Below are positions 35,562-44,620 of a DNA stretch of 64,000 nucleotides, one piece after another. The notes below the pieces were generated by a model. That model worked only from the letters and a program-made list of their open reading frames with translations. It made no database searches and had not been told where the DNA came from. Source of the stretch: Pseudoclavibacter sp. AY1H1 (GTDB lineage: Bacteria; Actinomycetota; Actinomycetes; Actinomycetales; Microbacteriaceae); NCBI RefSeq assembly GCF_002931055.1, contig NZ_PSXX01000008.1, positions 124,001 to 188,000 on the forward strand, read 5' to 3'. The position numbers were made by a program, and so were the translations under genes. How positions within the stretch are numbered: position 1 is the first letter of the stretch; each line of letters begins with the position of its first letter.

Positions 35562-37043
35562 ATGTCCGAAACCTCAACCCCTGCGACCGACGGTCGCCGC
35601 TGGCTCACGCTGATCGTCGTCGGCCTCGCCCAGCTGATGGTGGTCCTCGACGCGACGGTCGTCAACATCGCCCTGCCGTCTGCGCAGGCCGACCTCGACT
35701 TCTCCGACGGCCAGCGCCAGTGGATCGTCACCGCGTACTCGCTCGCCTTCGGAAGCCTGCTGCTGCTCGGAGGTCGCCTCTCCGACCTCATGGGCCGCAA
35801 GCGCACGTTTGTCATCGGCCTCATCGGCTTCGCGATCGCCTCAGCACTGGGCGGTGCCGCGCCCTCGTTCGAGCTGCTCGTCGCTGCACGAGCACTGCAG
35901 GGAGTCTTCGGCGCGCTGCTCGCCCCCACCGCCCTCGCTGTGCTCACCACGACCTTCACGATCCCGAAGGAACGCGCCCGCGCCTTCGGTGTGTTCGGCG
36001 CAATCGCCGGCGCAGGCGGAGCTGTCGGCCTGCTCCTCGGCGGCGTGCTCACCGAGGCGTTCGACTGGCGCTGGAATCTCTATATCAACGTCGCCATCGC
36101 GGCCGTCGCCCTGGTCGGCGCCGTCATCTACGTTCCCTCCATCTCGCGCTCCGGCCCGCGCCCGAAGCTCGACATCCCGGGCACCCTCCTCGTCTCCGGC
36201 GGCCTCTTCGGCCTCGTGTACGGCTTCTCGAACGCGGAGACCGACGGCTGGGACTCCCCGCTCACGTGGGGCATGCTCGCGGGTGCCGCGGTGCTCCTCG
36301 TGGCGTTCGTGCTCTGGCAGACGCGTGCCGGGCATCCGCTGCTGCCGCTCTTCATCGTCCGCGACCGCAACCGCGGTGCCGCCTACCTGTCGGTCATGAT
36401 CGCCGGTGCCGGCATGTTCGGGATCTTCCTCTTCGTCACGTACTACCTGCAGCTCACGCTCGGGTACTCGCCGATCCAGACCGGTCTCGCGTTCCTGCCC
36501 ATGATCGGGATGCTCGTGCTCGCGGCTCAGCTCGGCACGAACCTGCTGGTGCCGCGCTTCGGTCCGAAGGTGCTCGTCCCGATCGGCATGACGCTCGGCG
36601 CGAGCGGCATGGTGTGGCTCACGTTCCTGGATGCGTCGAGCACGTACGCGGGGCACGTCATGCCGCCGCTCATGCTCATCGGGTTCGCGATGGGCACGAT
36701 CATGCCGGCGTCGATGCAGACGGCGACGCTCGGTGTCGACCGCCAGTTCGCAGGCGTCGCGTCGGCCATGGTCAACACGAGCCAGCAGGTGGGCGGGTCG
36801 ATCGGCACGGCCCTGCTGAACACGCTCGCCGCGACCGCCGCCGCCGACTACCTCGTCGAGCACGGGCCCGCAGCGGTCGGCGACTCGATGATCGCCAGCT
36901 ACGCGGCCGCCTACTGGTGGGGTGCAGGCTTCTTCGCGGTCGGGGCAGTGGTCTCCGCGCTGCTGTTCCGCCGCCGCGGTCACGGCGCATCCCTCAGCCA
37001 GGAACCGGCGGAGGCAGCGGCGGCTCCCGTACTCGCGCACTGA
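35562..37043 (+). CDS. MFS multidrug exporter (DHA2 family)
   Basis: A 493-residue, 14-segment transporter. LAQLMVVLDATVVNIALPSA in segment 1, GGRLSDLMGRKRTF in the first cytoplasmic loop and AGAGGAVGLLLGGVLTE in segment 5 are standard DHA2 motifs; sequence is closer to the EmrB/QacA drug and antibiotic exporters. The divergent TetR gene implies induction by its substrate. Two other in-frame starts (35550, 35553) are possible; 35562 was chosen because a GGTGAG precedes it. The final 25 residues are Ala/Glu-rich. Confidence 0.88.
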   Translation: MSETSTPATDGRRWLTLIVVGLAQLMVVLDATVVNIALPSAQADLDFSDGQRQWIVTAYSLAFGSLLLLGGRLSDLMGRKRTFVIGLIGFAIASALGGAAPSFELLVAARALQGVFGALLAPTALAVLTTTFTIPKERARAFGVFGAIAGAGGAVGLLLGGVLTEAFDWRWNLYINVAIAAVALVGAVIYVPSISRSGPRPKLDIPGTLLVSGGLFGLVYGFSNAETDGWDSPLTWGMLAGAAVLLVAFVLWQTRAGHPLLPLFIVRDRNRGAAYLSVMIAGAGMFGIFLFVTYYLQLTLGYSPIQTGLAFLPMIGMLVLAAQLGTNLLVPRFGPKVLVPIGMTLGASGMVWLTFLDASSTYAGHVMPPLMLIGFAMGTIMPASMQTATLGVDRQFAGVASAMVNTSQQVGGSIGTALLNTLAATAAADYLVEHGPAAVGDSMIASYAAAYWWGAGFFAVGAVVSALLFRRRGHGASLSQEPAEAAAAPVLAH

Positions 37044-37064
37044 GAGTGTGGCTGGATGCGCCCC

Positions 37065-37373
37065 CTACCGCTGCGGGTCCTCCACGTCGACGAGCCGCAC
37101 CTTGCCGACGACGGGCGCATCCAGTTCGAGTCCCTCGGCCTCCCGCACGGCCTTCTTGATGGGCAGGATGTAGGTGGCGTCGCTCGGGAAGATCGAGGTG
37201 CGCCACGTCGATCCGCCGACGGTCGCCTCGACCCGCACCGAGCCGAAGCCGTGCGTGAAGCGCTCCGTGGCCGCGGCGATCCTGTCGGAGGCGTCCTCGC
37301 TGAGGCTCACGAACGTCCACAGCTCGCGCCGCTTCTCCCAGCGCCACAGCGGATTCGAGAACGAGAACTCCAT
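37065..37373 (-). CDS. DUF1905 domain protein
   Basis: A 102-residue protein with a single DUF1905 beta-barrel domain: MEFSFSNPLWRWEKRRELWTF, VRVEATVGGSTWRTSIFPS and LPIKKAVREAEGL. The domain often occurs fused to YdeI-like segments, but here stands alone; a YdeI-family gene is 16 kb away. Function unknown. The ATG at 37373 was preferred over a GTG six codons earlier because the domain begins exactly there. Confidence 0.8.
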   Translation of the reverse strand: MEFSFSNPLWRWEKRRELWTFVSLSEDASDRIAAATERFTHGFGSVRVEATVGGSTWRTSIFPSDATYILPIKKAVREAEGLELDAPVVGKVRLVDVEDPQR

Positions 37374-37422
37374 GCGTCCATGATCGCGCACGGGGGCGGC
37401 GCGCGGCGAGCCCTGAGCGGCT

Positions 37423-38964
37423 CTAGTGTCCGCCGCCCGGCAGCACGTCGCGCATCCGCTGCAGGCGGGTCTCGCTCTCGTCGTTGAGGCCGACGACCTC
37501 CACGGAGGCGCCGTGCTTCTTGTACTTCTCGATCACCGCGTCGAGGGCGGCGACCGTCGACGCGTCCCAGACGTGCGCCGCGCTCAGGTCGATGACCACG
37601 CGTGCCGGGTCGGCGGCGTAGTCGAACTGCGCGTAGAGGTCGTTCGAGGAGGCGAAGAACAGCTGCCCCGTCACCGCGTACGAAGCCACGGCGCCGTCTT
37701 CCGAGAGCGTGCGGCGCACCTGCACGACGTGCGCGACGCGGCGCGCGAAGAGCAGCACCGCGCACAGCACGCCGGCGCCGACGCCGATCGCGAGGTTGTG
37801 GGTCGTGACGGTCGCGACGACCGTCACGAGCATGACGGCGGTCTCGCTCAGGGGCATGCCGCGCAGCGTCGACGGGCGGATCGAGTGCCAGTCGAACGTC
37901 GCCCAGCAGACGAAGATCATCACGGCGACGAGCGCGGCCATCGGGATGAGCGCCACCAGGTCGCCGAGCAGCACGACCAGCAGGAGGAGGAAGACGCCGG
38001 CGAGGAACGTCGAGATGCGCGTGCGAGCGCCGGACGCCTTCACGTTGATCATCGTCTGCCCGATCATCGCGCAGCCGCCCATCCCGCCGAAGAAGGCGGT
38101 GATGATGTTCGCGGCGCCCTGCCCCCACGCCTCCCGCGTCTTGCTGGAGCGGGTGTCGGTGATGTCGTCGACGAGCTTCGCCGTCATGAGCGACTCGAGA
38201 AGCCCGACGAACGCCATCGCGAGCGCGAAGGGGAACAGCAGCTGGAGCGTCTCGAAGGTGAGGGGCACATCCGGGATGAAGAACCCGGGCAGCGTGCTCG
38301 GCAGCTCGCCCTTATCGCCAACGGTCGGCACGGCGACCGACGCGAGCACCGTGATGAGCGTGAGCACGACGATCGCGACAAGCGGGGCCGGTACGGCGGT
38401 CGTCAGCCGCGGCAGACCGAACACGATGACGAGCGCGAGCGCGGTGAGCGGATACACGAGCCACGGCACCCCGAGCAGCTCCGGCACCTGCGCAAGGAAC
38501 ACGAGGATCGCGAGCGCGTTGACGAAGCCGACCATCACCTGGCGCGGGATGTAGCGCATGAGCTTCGCCACACCGAGCACTGCGAGGAGCACCTGCAGGA
38601 CCCCCGCGAGGAGGACGGCGGCGATGAGGTAGTCGAGGCCGTGCGAGGCCATGAGGGGCGCGATCACGAGGGCGACGGCGCCCGTCGCCGCGGAGATCAT
38701 GGCGGGCCTGCCGCCGAGGATCGCGATGGAGACCGCCATCGTGAAGGAGGCGAAGAGGCCGACCCGAGGGTCGACCCCCGCGATGACCGAGAAGGCGATC
38801 GCCTCGGGGATGAGCGCGAGCGCCACGACCAGTCCACCGAGCACCTCGACCTTGAGGAGGCGCGGCGACCGCAGGGTGCGGAGCACCGACTGGCGCTGCT
38901 CGGGGGAGAGCGCGGCTGGGGCCGCCGAAGCTGCAGCGGGCGCGGAGGCGTGGGAGGAGGTCAC
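37423..38964 (-). CDS. SulP-family anion transporter with STAS domain
   Basis: A 513-residue SLC26/SulP transporter. Residues 35-430 hold about 12-14 membrane segments with the family's VVALALIPEAIAFSVIAGVDP and FFGGMGGCAMIGQTMINVKASGARTR signatures. From about 435 a STAS domain follows (RVVIDLSAAHVWDASTVAALD). Bacterial members carry bicarbonate, sulfate or dicarboxylates. This one lacks a fused carbonic anhydrase and no sulfur genes are next to it, so substrate is open. The GTG start at 38964 has a weak GGA site; the longer frame upstream has no conserved sequence. Confidence 0.88.
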   Translation of the reverse strand: MTSSHASAPAAASAAPAALSPEQRQSVLRTLRSPRLLKVEVLGGLVVALALIPEAIAFSVIAGVDPRVGLFASFTMAVSIAILGGRPAMISAATGAVALVIAPLMASHGLDYLIAAVLLAGVLQVLLAVLGVAKLMRYIPRQVMVGFVNALAILVFLAQVPELLGVPWLVYPLTALALVIVFGLPRLTTAVPAPLVAIVVLTLITVLASVAVPTVGDKGELPSTLPGFFIPDVPLTFETLQLLFPFALAMAFVGLLESLMTAKLVDDITDTRSSKTREAWGQGAANIITAFFGGMGGCAMIGQTMINVKASGARTRISTFLAGVFLLLLVVLLGDLVALIPMAALVAVMIFVCWATFDWHSIRPSTLRGMPLSETAVMLVTVVATVTTHNLAIGVGAGVLCAVLLFARRVAHVVQVRRTLSEDGAVASYAVTGQLFFASSNDLYAQFDYAADPARVVIDLSAAHVWDASTVAALDAVIEKYKKHGASVEVVGLNDESETRLQRMRDVLPGGGH

Positions 38965-39176
38965 GGCGAAGTTCCAGTCTCGAAGGGAGGAGCGCGAAGG
39001 GAACGGCCGGTGAGGGCACACGCGGATGCGCGTGCGGGATTCCAGGAGGGAGTCCGGGTCGTCAAGCCCAGCGGAGGGCGACAGTGTGTGCGCCGCCGAC
39101 GGCGATTCTACGACGAGATGAGCAGGCACCCAAGGCGGAGCTGCGCTCCAGGGGCGTCGGACGGACCTAGGCGGAC

Positions 39177-40070
39177 CTAGGCGCGGACGCCCAGACGGTC
39201 GAAGAGCTCCGCGTAGCGGGCCTGCGTGCGCTCGATGACCTCGGCGGGAAGCTCGGGCGGCTGGCCTTGCTTGTCCCAATTCGCGGAGAGCCAGTCGCGA
39301 ACGATCTGCTTGTCGAACGACGACAGGCGCTGCTTCAGCGGCAGGCTCTCGTCGGCGTAGAGCGTCGCATCCCAATACCGGGACGAGTCGCTTGTGAGCA
39401 CCTCATCGCCGATCGTGATCTCGCCGTTGGCTGGGTTGCGCCCGAACTCGAACTTCGTGTCGGCCAGAATCACTCCGCGCTCCTCGGCGATGGCCGATGC
39501 CTCGCGGAAGATGCGCAGCGAGAGGTCGCGCAGCGCGACGGCGTCGTCGAGGCCGACGAGCTCGATCATCTTCTCGAAGCTGATGTTCTCGTCGTGCTCG
39601 CCCTGGGGCGCCTTGTACGCGGGAGTGAAGATCGGCGTCGGCAGCCGGTCGCCGTCCTCGAGGCCAAGCGGCAGCTGGATGCCGCACACGGTGCCGTGCT
39701 CGCGATACTCGAGGAGCCCGGAGCCGGTCAGGTAGCCGCGCACGACGCACTCGACGGGGAACATCTCGAGGCGAACGACACGCATGGAGCGTGCCGCGGT
39801 GTCGGCCGGCAACGCGGCGCCCCACCCGGACGGCTCGCGGAGGTGGTTCGGCACGTCGATGCGATCGAACCACCAGCGGCTCAGCGCCGTCAGGCGTGCG
39901 CCCTTGCCGGGGATGCCGGGGGAGAGGATGTGGTCGAACGCGCTCACGCGGTCGCTCGCGACGACCAGCAGCACGCGGTTGTCGTCGGCGGTCTCGTACA
40001 CCTCACGGACCTTGCCGGAGGACACATGCGACCAGCCCTCGAGGGCCGGAGCGCTGGCGGCGTCGGTCAC
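39177..40070 (-). CDS. purC: phosphoribosylaminoimidazole-succinocarboxamide synthase
   Basis: A 297-residue SAICAR synthetase joining aspartate to CAIR in purine synthesis. Seen: SSGKVREVYE (17-26) in the ATP grasp, SDRVSAFDHIL, VECVVRGYLTGSG and LADTKFEFG. This is the longer type found in actinobacteria and yeast. The GTG start overlaps the purD stop by four bases (GTGA), so translation is coupled. Confidence 0.95.
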   Translation of the reverse strand: MTDAASAPALEGWSHVSSGKVREVYETADDNRVLLVVASDRVSAFDHILSPGIPGKGARLTALSRWWFDRIDVPNHLREPSGWGAALPADTAARSMRVVRLEMFPVECVVRGYLTGSGLLEYREHGTVCGIQLPLGLEDGDRLPTPIFTPAYKAPQGEHDENISFEKMIELVGLDDAVALRDLSLRIFREASAIAEERGVILADTKFEFGRNPANGEITIGDEVLTSDSSRYWDATLYADESLPLKQRLSSFDKQIVRDWLSANWDKQGQPPELPAEVIERTQARYAELFDRLGVRA

Positions 40071-41350
40071 GACTGCTGCTCGCGGGCGGCGAGCTCCGCG
40101 ATATCCGCGCGGTACTGGGCGCCGTCGATGTGGATGCGAGACAGGCCCTGGTAGGCGAACGCGCGAGCCTCGGCGATCGTCGCTCCGGTTCCGACGACGT
40201 TGAGGATGCGGCCACCGCTCGTCACGAGGGTGTCGTCGTCGCGCTGCGTGGTCGCGGCCTGCAGCACCTTCACGTTCGGCTCGGACAGCGCATCCGGAAC
40301 CCCGGCGATGGTGCGGCCCGACTGCACGTCCTCCGGGTAGCCCTCGCTCGCGAGCACGATCGTGACCGCCGCGTTGTCGGCGATCGCGAGCTCCTCGGGC
40401 AGGTGCCCGAGGGTGCCGGTCGCGGAGGCGTAGAGGAGCTCGGAGAGCGGCTGGTCGAGACGCTCGAGCACGGCCTGCGTCTCGGGGTCGCCGAAGCGGG
40501 CGTTGAACTCGATGACGCGGATGCCCGCGCTCGTGACGATGAGCCCGCAGTAGAGGAGCCCGGCGAAGGGGGTGCCGGCGGCACGCATCTCGTCGACGAC
40601 CGGCTTCGCGACCTGATCGACGACGAGCTTCGAGAAGGCGCGCTCCCCGCCGAAGCGCTCGTTGAGGAAGGGGACGGGCGTGTACGCGCCCATGCCGCCC
40701 GTGTTCGGCCCCGCGTCACCGGCGAGGAGACGCTTGAAGTCCTGGGCGGGCGGGAGCGCCCGCACGTTGACGCCGTCGGAGAAGACGAACTGCGAGACCT
40801 CCTGGCCGTCGAGGAACTCCTCGACCAGCACGGGCCCGGCAGCGAGCCAGTGCTCGGCGTGGACAAGCGCGTCCTCGCGGCTCTCGGTCACCATGACGCC
40901 CTTGCCCGAGGCGAGGCCGTCGGCCTTCACGACGTACGGTGCACCGAACTCATCGATGGCGGCGGCGACCTCGTCGAGCGTCTCCGCGAGGCGCGCGCCA
41001 CCGGTGGGGACACCGGCGCGGGACATGACGTCCTTCGCGAACGTCTTCGACCCCTCGATCGTGGCCGCGGCCTTCGATGGGCCGAAGACGGGGATGCCGG
41101 CCTCGCGCAGCGCGTCGGCGACACCCGCGACGAGCGGGGCCTCAGGGCCGATGACGACGAGGTCGAAGCTCTCGTCCTTGGCGAAGTCGGTGACAAGCGA
41201 CGGGTTGTTCACGTCGAGCCGGATCACCTCAGACTCAGCGGCGATGCCGGGGTTGCCCGGGGCCGTGACGATCGAGTGTGCGCGCTCGCTGTGGAGGGCG
41301 GCAACAATTGCGTGCTCGCGGGCACCGGATCCGAGGACGAGAATTCTCAC
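40067..41350 (-). CDS. purD: phosphoribosylamine-glycine ligase
   Basis: A 427-residue GAR synthetase of the ATP-grasp family: MRILVLGSGAREHAI at the start, VVIGPEAPLVAG, YVVKADGLASGKGV and IEFNARFGDPETQ are diagnostic. GTG start with no strong ribosome site, so perhaps leaderless. First gene of a purD-purC unit. Confidence 0.95.
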   Translation of the reverse strand: MRILVLGSGAREHAIVAALHSERAHSIVTAPGNPGIAAESEVIRLDVNNPSLVTDFAKDESFDLVVIGPEAPLVAGVADALREAGIPVFGPSKAAATIEGSKTFAKDVMSRAGVPTGGARLAETLDEVAAAIDEFGAPYVVKADGLASGKGVMVTESREDALVHAEHWLAAGPVLVEEFLDGQEVSQFVFSDGVNVRALPPAQDFKRLLAGDAGPNTGGMGAYTPVPFLNERFGGERAFSKLVVDQVAKPVVDEMRAAGTPFAGLLYCGLIVTSAGIRVIEFNARFGDPETQAVLERLDQPLSELLYASATGTLGHLPEELAIADNAAVTIVLASEGYPEDVQSGRTIAGVPDALSEPNVKVLQAATTQRDDDTLVTSGGRILNVVGTGATIAEARAFAYQGLSRIHIDGAQYRADIAELAAREQQS

Positions 41351-41480
41351 CGCACCAGCCTAACCGGGGACGACGGCTCGTGCCGCCGCGTGAACGCAGA
41401 TGACCGCACGGCGACACCCGGCCGCCACACACGGCTCCACGTTCGCACCGCGCCCGCCGGGCCTGTCGCACAATGGGGGC

Positions 41481-41855
41481 GTGCCGAAACCCCGAATCGC
41501 CGACGCCGCAGGGCTCGGAGCCATCACCGCCTGGAGCGAAGCCCGCGCCGCGGGCCGCCCGACGCCCCGCGCCGACGCCGCGACGGCCGTCCGCTACACC
41601 CTGCAGGCTCTCGAAGACCGCGCCCCGGGCGCGAGCGTCGAGGTGCGGGTACCGCCGTTCGGTGCCGTGCAGTGCGTGGAGGGCCCAGGCCACACCCGCG
41701 GCACGCCGCCGAACGTCATCGAGCTCGACGTCGACACCTGGCTCGAGCTCGCCACTGGCCGCGTGACCTGGCAGGAGGCGTTCGAGGCGAACCGGGTGCG
41801 CGCATCCGGAACCCGCGCCGACGTCTCGCCCTGGCTGCCGCTCGTGCGCCGCTGA
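41481..41855 (+). CDS. sterol carrier family protein (SCP2-like)
   Basis: A 124-residue protein with the bacterial SCP-orthologue domain: ATAVRYTLQALEDRAPGASVEVRVPPFGAVQC and ELDVDTWLELATGRVTWQEAF. Such domains bind hydrophobic ligands and are often linked to mycothiol-dependent or MDMPI-type proteins; this gene is conserved near purD/purF in actinobacteria. No enzymatic residue is apparent. The GTG start has GGGGG upstream. Function unknown. Confidence 0.75.
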   Translation: MPKPRIADAAGLGAITAWSEARAAGRPTPRADAATAVRYTLQALEDRAPGASVEVRVPPFGAVQCVEGPGHTRGTPPNVIELDVDTWLELATGRVTWQEAFEANRVRASGTRADVSPWLPLVRR

Positions 41856-41962
41856 GGGGCGCGCCACGCCCTGCACGGTCTGCTCGCCCTGCTCGTTGAA
41901 GCGCCGCGGCGCTCCCCGCGGAGTCTGCGAACGCTCCCCGCGAACTGCGCGACAATGGATGC

Positions 41963-42394
41963 ATGCTCCGCGAGAACGAACCCACTCAGTCGCGCCCCGA
42001 AGACGGCGGCGACACCATGGCAGGCCGCGAGGTCGACGCCGGACGCGAGTTCGAGGGCTACGACGCTGAACTCGCCGAGTTCGAGGAGCAGGACGAAGAC
42101 GAGGACGACGGCGTTCGGGAGATGGCGGCGAGGGTCCACCACGTCCCTCGCATGAGCAGCTTCCTCGTGCTCGGTGCGATCGTCGGCGTCGTCCTCGTGA
42201 CGATCCTCACGTTCGCGTTCCCGCCCAACGAGGTGTTCTCCCGCATCCAGGTGTTCGCGTTCCTCCTCGCGTTCACGGTGCCCGTCACGCTCGCGCTCGG
42301 CGGCATTGCCGGGTACATCGCGGGTCGCGTATCGGCGAAGCGCTCGGTCGACGCGCGCTTGATCCGCGCAGACGAGCTCGAAAACCGCTCCTAG
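41963..42394 (+). CDS. hypothetical membrane protein, acidic N-terminus
   Basis: A 143-residue protein I do not recognise. Residues 30-55 are strongly acidic (AELAEFEEQDEDEDDG); two membrane segments follow (about 66-87 and 96-119) and the C-terminus is basic. A two-segment, acidic-tailed layout is common among small actinobacterial membrane proteins. Convergent with bioN, 25 bases away. Confidence 0.7.
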   Translation: MLRENEPTQSRPEDGGDTMAGREVDAGREFEGYDAELAEFEEQDEDEDDGVREMAARVHHVPRMSSFLVLGAIVGVVLVTILTFAFPPNEVFSRIQVFAFLLAFTVPVTLALGGIAGYIAGRVSAKRSVDARLIRADELENRS

Positions 42395-42419
42395 CGCACC
42401 GGCAGCAGGCGGGCCATCG

Positions 42420-43034
42420 TCAGTCGTCGAGGCCCCGCGCGTGCAAGGCGTCGGACATGGCGTCGGCGCGGCGCAGCGCACGAACGACGAGCGGCACGGC
42501 GAATGCCCGCGGGCTGCCGCGACGGCCCCGAGCGTACTGTGCCTGCCTCGCGGTCTCGGCGAGCTCGGCGACGAGCGGCACCGCGCGCACGCCGAGGGCG
42601 AGCTGCAGGGCGACGCGGTCGGGGTTCACGCCCACTCGACGCAGCGGCCCCAGCAGCCAGACGATGGCGTCGATCATGTCCGTGGTGCGGGTCGTGAGGC
42701 TCACGAGCGTCGCCGCGAGTACGAGAGCGACGATCGAGCCGACGACGCCGACGGCCCGAGACAGGTCGGCGGACCACCACTGGAAGGCGAAGATGCCGAG
42801 CAGGAAGATCCAGGTCGGGCGCACGCCGCGCCACGCGTATCGAGCGCCAAGGCGCGCCGCAGCGAAGCCGAGCGCCGCGACCGCGACGGCGATGCCGGCG
42901 GAGAGCGGTGAGCCGAGCGCGAGCACGGCCGCCCCTGCAGCCACGAGCGCGAGCAGCTTCAGCCCGGCAGGCAGGCGATGGATGATGGAGCTGCCAGGCA
43001 CGTAGACGGCAAGTGCCGTTCCGCGGTCAGCCAC
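42420..43034 (-). CDS. bioN: energy-coupling factor transmembrane subunit (EcfT/BioN)
   Basis: A 204-residue ECF transmembrane coupling protein with about five membrane segments. Both Ala-Arg-Gly signatures (YARGRRG near residue 168 and LHARGLDD at the end) are present; they dock onto the ATPase. With BioM and BioY it forms the BioMNY biotin importer. The GTG start lies 57 bases after the ATPase gene's stop. Last gene of the operon. Confidence 0.88.
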   Translation of the reverse strand: MADRGTALAVYVPGSSIIHRLPAGLKLLALVAAGAAVLALGSPLSAGIAVAVAALGFAAARLGARYAWRGVRPTWIFLLGIFAFQWWSADLSRAVGVVGSIVALVLAATLVSLTTRTTDMIDAIVWLLGPLRRVGVNPDRVALQLALGVRAVPLVAELAETARQAQYARGRRGSPRAFAVPLVVRALRRADAMSDALHARGLDD

Positions 43035-43091
43035 GAGCCCCCGCCGAAGCCCACGCCTCCGCCTCCACCCTCGCGGTCACGGGAAGGGGAG

Positions 43092-43793
43092 TCACAGCCC
43101 GCCCTCGAGTGAGACAGCAGCGCGATAGGCGGCGACCGCATCCCGCGGGGGCCCGTCGAAGTGGAGGCGCCCCTCGTGCACCACGAGCACGCGGTCGAAG
43201 CCCGCCAGGATCTCGAGGTCGTGCGTTACGAGGACCACCTGCTGGGGGAGCGTGGCGATACGCGCCGCGATCGCGCGCGAGTTGCGCAGATCGAGGAGCG
43301 TCGTCGGCTCGTCGAGCACGAGGATGCTCGGCTCGGTGACGAGCACGGCCGCGAGGGCGAGCAGCTGCTTCTGCCCTCCGGAGAGCAGGTGCGCTGGATG
43401 GTCGGCGCGGTCGGCGAGGCCGACCTGCTCGAGCGCCGCAGCCGTGCGTGCGGAGATCTCCGCCCTGCTCAGGCCGCGCCGACCGAGCCCGAAGGCGACA
43501 TCCTCGCCCACGGTCGGCATGATGATCTGCGAGTCGGGGTCGGTGAAGCAGAACCCCACCCGACGTCGCACCTCCCTGCCGGCGCGCCTCGTGTCGAAGC
43601 CCTCGACCGAGACGGTCCCGCCCGAGGGCAGCAGCAGCCCGTTGAGGAGTCTCGCGAGGCTCGACTTCCCGGAGCCGTTCGCGCCGATGACGCCGATCCG
43701 CTGCTCGCCGAGCGTCACCGAGATGCCGTCGAGCACGGAGCGACGCTGCGCGCCATCGCCGAAGCTCACGCTCACGTCGCGCAGCTCGATCAT
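43092..43793 (-). CDS. bioM: energy-coupling factor ATPase (EcfA/BioM)
   Basis: A 233-residue ATPase of the CbiO/EcfA group. Walker A GANGSGKSS (38-46), signature LSGGQKQLLALAAVL, Walker B ILVLDEPT and VTHDLE are intact. FCFTDPDSQIIMPTVGEDVAFG is the ECF-type Q-loop region. Powers biotin uptake with BioY and BioN, whose genes flank it. Confidence 0.9.
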   Translation of the reverse strand: MIELRDVSVSFGDGAQRRSVLDGISVTLGEQRIGVIGANGSGKSSLARLLNGLLLPSGGTVSVEGFDTRRAGREVRRRVGFCFTDPDSQIIMPTVGEDVAFGLGRRGLSRAEISARTAAALEQVGLADRADHPAHLLSGGQKQLLALAAVLVTEPSILVLDEPTTLLDLRNSRAIAARIATLPQQVVLVTHDLEILAGFDRVLVVHEGRLHFDGPPRDAVAAYRAAVSLEGGL

Positions 43794-43844
43794 GCGCGGC
43801 CCCGGCTCAGGAGGCGCCCGCGAGGTGCGACGGCGGCCCCGGCC

Positions 43845-44477
43845 TCACGCATCCACTGCCGGTGCCGTTGCCTGGTCTGGCGAGGTCGGCCGGTCGCGCC
43901 GCCGCCGATCGGGGAGGAGCCCCGGGTAGGCCTTGTGCACACCTCGCGCGATGAGCGCCGCGACGACGGCCTTCGCGAGGTCGCCCGGCAGGAAGGCAAG
44001 CGCCGACAGGGCGGCGGCCCCGAAGCCGATCTTCGCCACGAGTGCGACGCCGATGATCCCGGGCAGGTAGAGCACGAACACGCCCCCGACGGCCGTCGAG
44101 ACGATGCCGGGGAGAATGCGGAACGGGTTGCCGAAGCGCTCGACGAGCCAGCCGACCGCGAACGCCGCGATGGGGAAGCCGATGAAGTAGCCGACCGTGG
44201 GGCTCGCGAGCACCGCGAGCCCGCCGCGGCCGCCCGCGAGAAGCGGGAGCCCGGCGAGCACCAGGACGTCGAAGAGCAGCAGCGCCGAGAAGCCGCGCTT
44301 CGAGCCGAGCACGGCGCCCGCGAGCATGACGCCGAGCGTCTGCAGGGTGATCGGCACTCCGGGGCCGGGGATCGTGATGGCCGGCACCACTCCGAGCGCG
44401 GCCACGATGCCGGCGAACACGGCGACCTGCGTGAGGTCGCGCGTGCGATTGCGGGGTGCGGGGTGCGCGTCGGTCAT
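43845..44477 (-). CDS. bioY: biotin transporter S-component BioY
   Basis: A 210-residue membrane protein with six segments that binds biotin. VPITLQTLGVMLAGAVLGSKRGFSALLLF and GLPLLAGGRGGLAVLASPTVGYFIGFP are its signature. The ATG with the family's start was chosen over a long upstream frame that runs into purF. First gene of bioY-bioM-bioN; no biotin synthesis genes are nearby, so the strain may rely on uptake or carry them elsewhere. Confidence 0.93.
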   Translation of the reverse strand: MTDAHPAPRNRTRDLTQVAVFAGIVAALGVVPAITIPGPGVPITLQTLGVMLAGAVLGSKRGFSALLLFDVLVLAGLPLLAGGRGGLAVLASPTVGYFIGFPIAAFAVGWLVERFGNPFRILPGIVSTAVGGVFVLYLPGIIGVALVAKIGFGAAALSALAFLPGDLAKAVVAALIARGVHKAYPGLLPDRRRRDRPTSPDQATAPAVDA

Positions 44478-44561
44478 GCACGGGACTCTACCGGCGCGCA
44501 GAGCTGCGCACCGACCCCGCTCGGCGGCCGAAACGCACCGAGCGTCCCCGCGGGAACCTAT

Positions 44562-44600
44562 GGAAAACGCATGCTCGTCGTGTGACGAACATGCGTTTCC
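44562..44600. terminator. hairpin after purF
   Basis: GGAAAACGCATG (44562-44573) pairs with CATGCGTTTCC (44590-44600) with one bulged base, and an inner TCGTC/GACGA stem closes the loop. It follows the purF stop by about 20 bases and resembles the 20863 hairpin (both carry ATGC arms next to A runs). Confidence 0.6.
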
Positions 44601-44620
44601 CGGAGGTCTGTCCCGCTCGG

